This document shows, one piece after another, positions 15,206-18,939 of a DNA stretch of 18,939 nt; the first letter of the stretch is position 1, and the number at the start of each line of letters is the position of its first letter. The stretch covers positions 1 to 18,939 of the forward strand of contig LNEX01000256.1 in assembly GCA_001464165.1 (NCBI GenBank), written 5' to 3'. Origin of the DNA: a bacterium Ga0077546. GTDB lineage: Bacteria; Cyanobacteriota; Vampirovibrionia; Obscuribacterales; Obscuribacteraceae. The notes under the pieces were generated by a model, which did no database searches, was not told the DNA's origin, and worked only from the letters and a program-made list of their open reading frames with translations. A program made the translations under genes and the position numbers.

Positions 15206-16360
15206 ATGAAAAAGCGACGCTGTCAGTTATTTCTGCTTGTTGCCTTGGCCCTCACGCAACAGAGTGAGGGCGCCGCCTGGGGCGAGGAGATAGACTGGCT
15301 CAACCGCGGCATAGCAGAGTATTCATCTAGGCAGTACAACCAAGCTGTCAGTAGTCTCTCGCTGGCGGTAAACAAGAATGAAAGGTCTGACTTAGCTCAC
15401 TACTATCTTGCCAATTCTCTACTAATGATTGGTCACAAAACTCGGGCCTTGCAAGAATACGAGAAAGCCTGCAAAGTTAGCCAAACAGCCGAAATGTATC
15501 GAAATTGCGCCCAGGTTTTAACTACCTACAACGCAGCAGTTCCTCCTCCGCCGCCCATGGGCCAGCCAATGAGGAGACGTTCAGTTTTAGATCAGTACCA
15601 AGTCAGTTCACTTGATCGCATTAACTCACTGGCTGAGCAGAAAAGCGATGGAAAAATGAAGTTTGCTGACAGCCACCGCGACGGTCTTGAGGTTTTTCGC
15701 TGTAGCCCCGAAGGAAGCGCCGAGTTAAAAGCAGCTTGGGATCAATGGATCGAAAACTATAGACTGATATTTGGTTCAACGCTTGGTCCACGGGTGCGCG
15801 GGGCACACATCGGCAAGCTTTCAGGCAGAGCACTGATGGTCTTTAGTGTTGATAAAAATCGACGCCTAAGAGGACGCATTGTGAAGAGCGATGCTCCAGT
15901 TTTGTTTAATTACTACTTACTGGAGACCACCAGGCGCATTGATCGAGCGGCCATACTCGATTTTCCGGCAGCATCAACACTGCCTGGCTATAACTTCACC
16001 ATGACCTGGGACTATGGAGCATCAAGAAACGGCACAGACACCGTTGCCGAGCTGCTGCGCACAGAAGCTGCCTTGCGCAATCAACAAGCCTTAGCTGCCA
16101 ATGCTGGAACACTCTCTGCATCTGACACGAACGCAGCTCTGCGCAGTTCGAACACTAGCGCTGCGTTGCGTAACTCGAATACGAGCGCGACAATGCGTAG
16201 TTCGAGCACCAGCACTAGCCTCCGCGCTTATGACGCGGACGCAATGATGATGCCGAAGTTCGATACCAAAGTTTCGGCACAGATTCTCCCAAAGCAATTG
16301 CCAGTTGAACTCAAGGCATCCCCAGGGAAACTCGATACAGGCACGAAGAAACGATACTAG
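15206..16360 (+). CDS. Exported TPR protein with TonB-C-like domain and Ser/Asn/Arg-rich C-terminal repeats
   Basis: From the ATG at 15206 (384 aa) the protein begins with a typical signal peptide (MKKRRC then LFLLVALAL, cleavage probably near AAWG). A GTG two codons earlier is open, but AGAG 5 nt before the ATG favours the latter. Residues about 28-105 form TPR-like helices (DWLNRGIAEYSSRQYNQAVSSL, LAHYYLANSLLMIGHKTRALQEYEKA). A Pro-rich hinge (PPPPP) follows. Residues about 165-260 (GRALMVFSVDKNRRLRGRIVKSDAP) resemble a TonB/TolA C-terminal domain, though key residues are hard to judge. The C-terminus has four 9-residue repeats and a basic tail. It lies 24 bp after the reductase gene and may be cotranscribed. 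It is probably periplasmic or envelope-associated with a scaffolding role; exact function unknown. Confidence 0.8.
   Translation: MKKRRCQLFLLVALALTQQSEGAAWGEEIDWLNRGIAEYSSRQYNQAVSSLSLAVNKNERSDLAHYYLANSLLMIGHKTRALQEYEKACKVSQTAEMYRNCAQVLTTYNAAVPPPPPMGQPMRRRSVLDQYQVSSLDRINSLAEQKSDGKMKFADSHRDGLEVFRCSPEGSAELKAAWDQWIENYRLIFGSTLGPRVRGAHIGKLSGRALMVFSVDKNRRLRGRIVKSDAPVLFNYYLLETTRRIDRAAILDFPAASTLPGYNFTMTWDYGASRNGTDTVAELLRTEAALRNQQALAANAGTLSASDTNAALRSSNTSAALRNSNTSATMRSSSTSTSLRAYDADAMMMPKFDTKVSAQILPKQLPVELKASPGKLDTGTKKRY
16127..16234 (+). repeat. Four degenerate 27-bp coding repeats
   Basis: The units at 16127, 16154, 16181 and 16208 encode TNAALRSSN, TSAALRNSN, TSATMRSSS and TSTSLRAYD. The protein pattern is better kept than the DNA, which suggests an older expansion than the 21-bp repeat at 2750. 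It gives a Ser/Thr-rich stretch with one Arg per unit. Confidence 0.8.
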
Positions 16361-16382
16361 CGTTCAAACATGAGGCAATAGA

Positions 16383-17758
16383 CTATGGCCGCGGTCCAAT
16401 GGCCTGCCCATAGCGGTTAATAGTAAGAGGACTCATAGGCTCTTGCTTGAGGAAAGAAGGATCAAGAATATAGAGCTTGCCATCTTCAAATCTCATATTC
16501 TTCAGCTGCCAATCAATTCGTATGCCACTACCAGCAATGGCATCACCAAAAGCATAGTACTGTTTTCTCAGCGCCAACATATCAGCACGAGAAAGTTCAC
16601 CTGCAATTAGTTGAAACTGCAAATTATCCCCATCACCAATCTGCTCCATACGCAGAGCTGGATTACCATCCCTAGTTTTGCCTGTCTCCAGAATCTTGGG
16701 CGTGCGCACACCAATTGATTGAAGCCGCTCGTACATACTTTTTACAGCATCCATATTGGCCGCTCGATCGAAGAACACTTTTGTCACAGTGCCATCGTTA
16801 TTCGAATAAACCTTACCCTCATCGCCCTCGCCGAGAAGATTTCTTTTGTCAAAGGAAATAGGCTTTTCTTGCGGTGTTCCAAGGTAACCCTGGATAGTTC
16901 GCCCCTAACTTGTTCAACTTTCGGGTGTTCGATCTTAGCTAGCGGCAGCGCCTGAAGTTGAGCCATCTCTGCTTGAACTTTTACGGGCAGTGCCTTAGGA
17001 GAATCTAGATTTAAAGAGAGCGGGACACTACCGGCTCGGTGATGGCGATAGTGCGACCCAGCTCCACCAATACCACCGAGAATGCCACCAAACATGGCAA
17101 AATCAGTGACACTCTTGCCAAGCTCGTGCTGACTTGCCAGCCCTCGACCGCCGGACAGAGAGCTAAGCTCGGCGCTGGCCAGTCCAGCTGGTATGCCGCT
17201 GATAGCGCCAATGCCAGCACCTTTACCAACGGTAGAGAGAAGACCAGATTCTGGTGTGAGCGCAAATGCCCGAATGCCGCTCAGCCATCGAGCAGAAGCT
17301 CCCAAGACAGCAAAAGTTCCAGCATCCGTCACAGTATTGGCTAACCGGCCCTGCCAAAAATCTCTGCCCTTCTCCAGAGGAGTCAGCACCGCTCCCATGA
17401 AAGCCCCTGTGGCTCCTCCCTCTATCGCACTAGAAGTGATTGAAGTGCCCAAGCGCCCGGCGAATGCTCCTCGAACAGCCGCGCGAGAAATCAAGAATGG
17501 CACAATCATGCCCACAGAAGCACCAGCCTGCTGAACGAAGGCCTCAGTTCTGTCATCTGGCTTTTCTGGGGCAACCAAATGCAGTTCTGGCAGAGTTCTA
17601 CCCACCAGACGGCCTGCCAGCTGCGAGATACCGTTAACGGGACGCTGGAAGCCCGCGTCAAAAGCCGATGAACCGAACTCGCTAAGCAAAGACCGCTCAG
17701 TGGCCGGTTTCTCAGCACTAACCTCAGAGCTACTAGTTTTTATCTGCTCCAAAGGCAT
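16383..17758 (-). pseudogene. Gly/Ala-rich module protein with C-terminal minimal kinase-like domain, frameshifted
   Basis: The start is the ATG at 17758, with AGGTG 6 nt upstream. Residues 1-24 are polar. A Gly/Ala-rich, partly hydrophobic module begins with LSEFGS (25-30) and extends to about 245. The frame then drifts and stops at 16784-16786. In the neighbouring frame the sequence reads GYLGTPQEKPISFDK and then LLGEGDEGKVY. Adding one G at the four-base run 16902-16905 (CCCC on the plus strand) joins the parts into about 458 residues. The C-terminal domain is kinase-like: Gly-loop (16815-16832), Lys in VTKVFF (16779-16781), D-x-x-x-x-N in DWQLKN (Asp 16512-16514) and metal-binding Asp in ILDPS (16461-16463). 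It lacks the long C-lobe of Hanks kinases and so resembles small effector kinases of the OspG/NleH type. Relation to that group is inferred. Confidence 0.75.
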
Positions 17759-17862
17759 AAGAAACACCTAAACAACTAGCTCCTTTGTACCCAAATATGG
17801 ACAACAAATACTAGTGAATTCGGAGATTCGAATCGTACACAGCAGAAGCCAAGAATATCAGC

Positions 17863-18741
17863 TCAGCAGACCAACGGAAACTTCACTAGAGGGGAAGTAA
17901 CGTAATCCAGCAAGTTGTCATAAGACACAGGCGGGTGACGAAGACATGCCGTTAGGAGCGAATCAGGCACTCGCTCTCCACTTTCAAACTGAAAGCAAAA
18001 ACCAGCCAAATACAATTGAAGGTATTTTCTACTGATTCCATGAAAATGCCTTTTGAAGAAGGCTATGGCGGTTCCAACTAGCTTTACAGGAAACAACAAC
18101 GAACTAGCCGACGCAGAAGGAAGCTCCTCAGCAGCAATGGAGCCACCACCGGTAATGGCCAACACCCCTGATTCGTGCAAGCTGCAATCATCAACAATCG
18201 GCGAGACAGAACTAGTGGTGTTGATGCTGTCTTCAGAGACGAGGGCAGTGAGTTCCTCAGCCACAGGATGCAACCGCGCCGGCGTCTCACGGCTGCGCTT
18301 ACAAATAGCAGCGCGAAATAGTTCTGACGGCATGAGGGGCGAATCATCCTCAATTTGATCGCAGACAACGAAATTCAATTTTTTGTGAATCTCATAAGCT
18401 CCAGTTTGGGAAATGTCAGTAAGTCGTGCCAACTGAGATGGAGTGACAATAACCCTATTCTGCTTCAAATATATTGCCGCTAACCAAGCTCGAAGATTAC
18501 TGGTTCGTTTAAGCGCGGTATTAGCCGTAAACCAAGTCTCATACTTGCATTTTAGGCACTTGAAGATGCGTGAGCCTGACTCCCGCACCACCTGGGAACA
18601 AGAACAACGACAAACAATTCCCCCCTGCTCTTCCAAAGTCTTGAAAATTATGTCTGCAGCTATAGCATCGTTAGGTACCTGACTTTCAAAGATAGGCCAG
18701 ACATCCTTCAAAAGAACTCTATCGCCAAGTTTTAGTTCCAT
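17863..18741 (-). CDS. IS1595-type transposase-derived protein: zinc ribbon and HTH without DDE core
   Basis: Residues 40-70 form a zinc ribbon (C44, C46, C48 and C62, C65). Residues about 78-122 (LRAWLAAIYLKQNR, SQLARLTDISQTGAYEIHKKL) match the helix-turn-helix that follows the ribbon in IS1595/ISXO2 transposases. The last 65 residues (RHFHGISRKYLQLYLAGFCFQF, then a CLRHPPVSY segment) match the extreme C-terminus of the same family. The roughly 150-residue DDE nuclease core that should lie between them is absent, replaced by about 100 polar, Ser-rich residues (123-225). The frame is intact and GGGAGGA 6 nt before the ATG is strong, so it may be a domesticated DNA-binding protein rather than decay. 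No terminal inverted repeats are visible. A 36-bp tandem repeat begins about 100 bp upstream. Confidence 0.75.
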   Translation of the reverse strand: MELKLGDRVLLKDVWPIFESQVPNDAIAADIIFKTLEEQGGIVCRCSCSQVVRESGSRIFKCLKCKYETWFTANTALKRTSNLRAWLAAIYLKQNRVIVTPSQLARLTDISQTGAYEIHKKLNFVVCDQIEDDSPLMPSELFRAAICKRSRETPARLHPVAEELTALVSEDSINTTSSVSPIVDDCSLHESGVLAITGGGSIAAEELPSASASSLLFPVKLVGTAIAFFKRHFHGISRKYLQLYLAGFCFQFESGERVPDSLLTACLRHPPVSYDNLLDYVTSPLVKFPLVC

Positions 18742-18840
18742 AATTCGTCCTCCCGTTTCTTTTAAGAACGTCGGAATTCAGAAATTAGTTCAACTCGATT
18801 TGCCAATTCGTGAAAAACTCGCCTACGGAAAGAAGGCAAC

Positions 18841-18939
18841 AACTAAACCGTTATCGCTCTAATCTGGACAATCTCAAACTAAACCGTTATCGCTCTAATC
18901 CGGACCATCTCAAACTAAACCGTTATCGCTCTAATCCGG
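18841..18939. repeat. 36-bp tandem repeat (at least 2.75 copies, continues past window end)
   Basis: Units begin at 18841, 18877 and 18913, each starting AACTAAACCG and continuing TTATCGCTCTAATC. The last 12 bp of the unit vary slightly (TGGACAATCTCA versus CGGACCATCTCA). There is no variable spacer, so this is not a CRISPR array. One plus-strand frame is open through all copies (repeating LNRYRSNPDHLK) from a possible GTG at 18810. All minus-strand frames have stops. The array may be a protein repeat of a gene beyond the window or a set of binding sites. Confidence 0.9.

Noticed and set aside
16383..16787. Independent 134-aa gene overlapping the preceding frame by ATGA
   Set aside because: The Gly-loop of its kinase-like domain lies upstream of this GTG in the same frame, so the real protein starts earlier and the break is a frameshift.
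17863..18741. Active insertion sequence
   Set aside because: The DDE core is absent and no terminal inverted repeats or target duplication are visible around the gene.
18841..18939. CRISPR array
   Set aside because: The whole 36-bp unit repeats without variable spacers and no cas gene is nearby.
1..18939. tRNA, rRNA or riboswitch genes
   Set aside because: I looked in the spacers for cloverleaf or conserved RNA motifs and saw none. A covariance-model scan would be needed to exclude them fully.

Overview
The window looks like a stretch of bacterial chromosome with mid-range base composition. The gene set includes eukaryotic-type Ser/Thr kinases fused to other modules, a PATAN/DUF4388 protein, a bacterial deoxyhypusine-synthase homologue and many long multi-domain proteins. 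That style reminds me of the non-photosynthetic cyanobacterial sister lineages (Vampirovibrionia/Melainabacteria, Obscuribacter-like). No rRNA, ribosomal protein or other phylogenetic marker is present, so the assignment is tentative.

Layout. Positions 1-3556 are a minus-strand signalling block: a PATAN + degenerate GGDEF protein, a receiver-winged helix-Ser/Thr kinase fusion, and a receiver protein cut by the window start. Positions 3612-4494 (+) hold a hexose-6-phosphate mutarotase-like gene whose 3' end is broken. Positions 4595-5968 (-) encode a membrane-anchored M28 peptidase of distinctly higher GC, ending inside a terminator-like hairpin. A 628-bp spacer with 18-bp tandem repeats precedes a plus-strand pair (6597-8707): deoxyhypusine-synthase-like enzyme and a second membrane-anchored M28 peptidase. 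Then come a frameshifted patatin-like phospholipase (8872-10570) and an exported thioredoxin-like/TPR protein with an in-frame TGA (10587-11885). A transmembrane Ser/Thr kinase with leucine-rich-like repeats (11856-14093, -) is divergent from a CurA-like NADP-dependent reductase (14186-15181, +), followed by an exported TPR/TonB-C-like protein. The last part (-) has a frameshifted protein with a minimal kinase-like domain and a transposase-derived zinc-ribbon protein lacking the DDE core, next to a 36-bp tandem repeat running off the end.

Main points of interest. (i) The patatin protein and the kinase-like protein share an N-terminal Gly/Ala-rich module (MP-[LF]-E start, LSEFGS box) fused to different enzymatic C-termini, which resembles modular effectors. 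(ii) The thioredoxin-like gene has a TGA at a likely Cys position followed by a stem-loop: selenocysteine, nonsense mutation or error. (iii) An IS1595-type transposase has been reduced to its DNA-binding and C-terminal parts. (iv) Four genes carry a reading-frame lesion or internal stop and a fifth has a suspicious 3' end, so either local decay or sequence error must be settled before strong functional claims. All calls come from reading the sequence; no database search was run.
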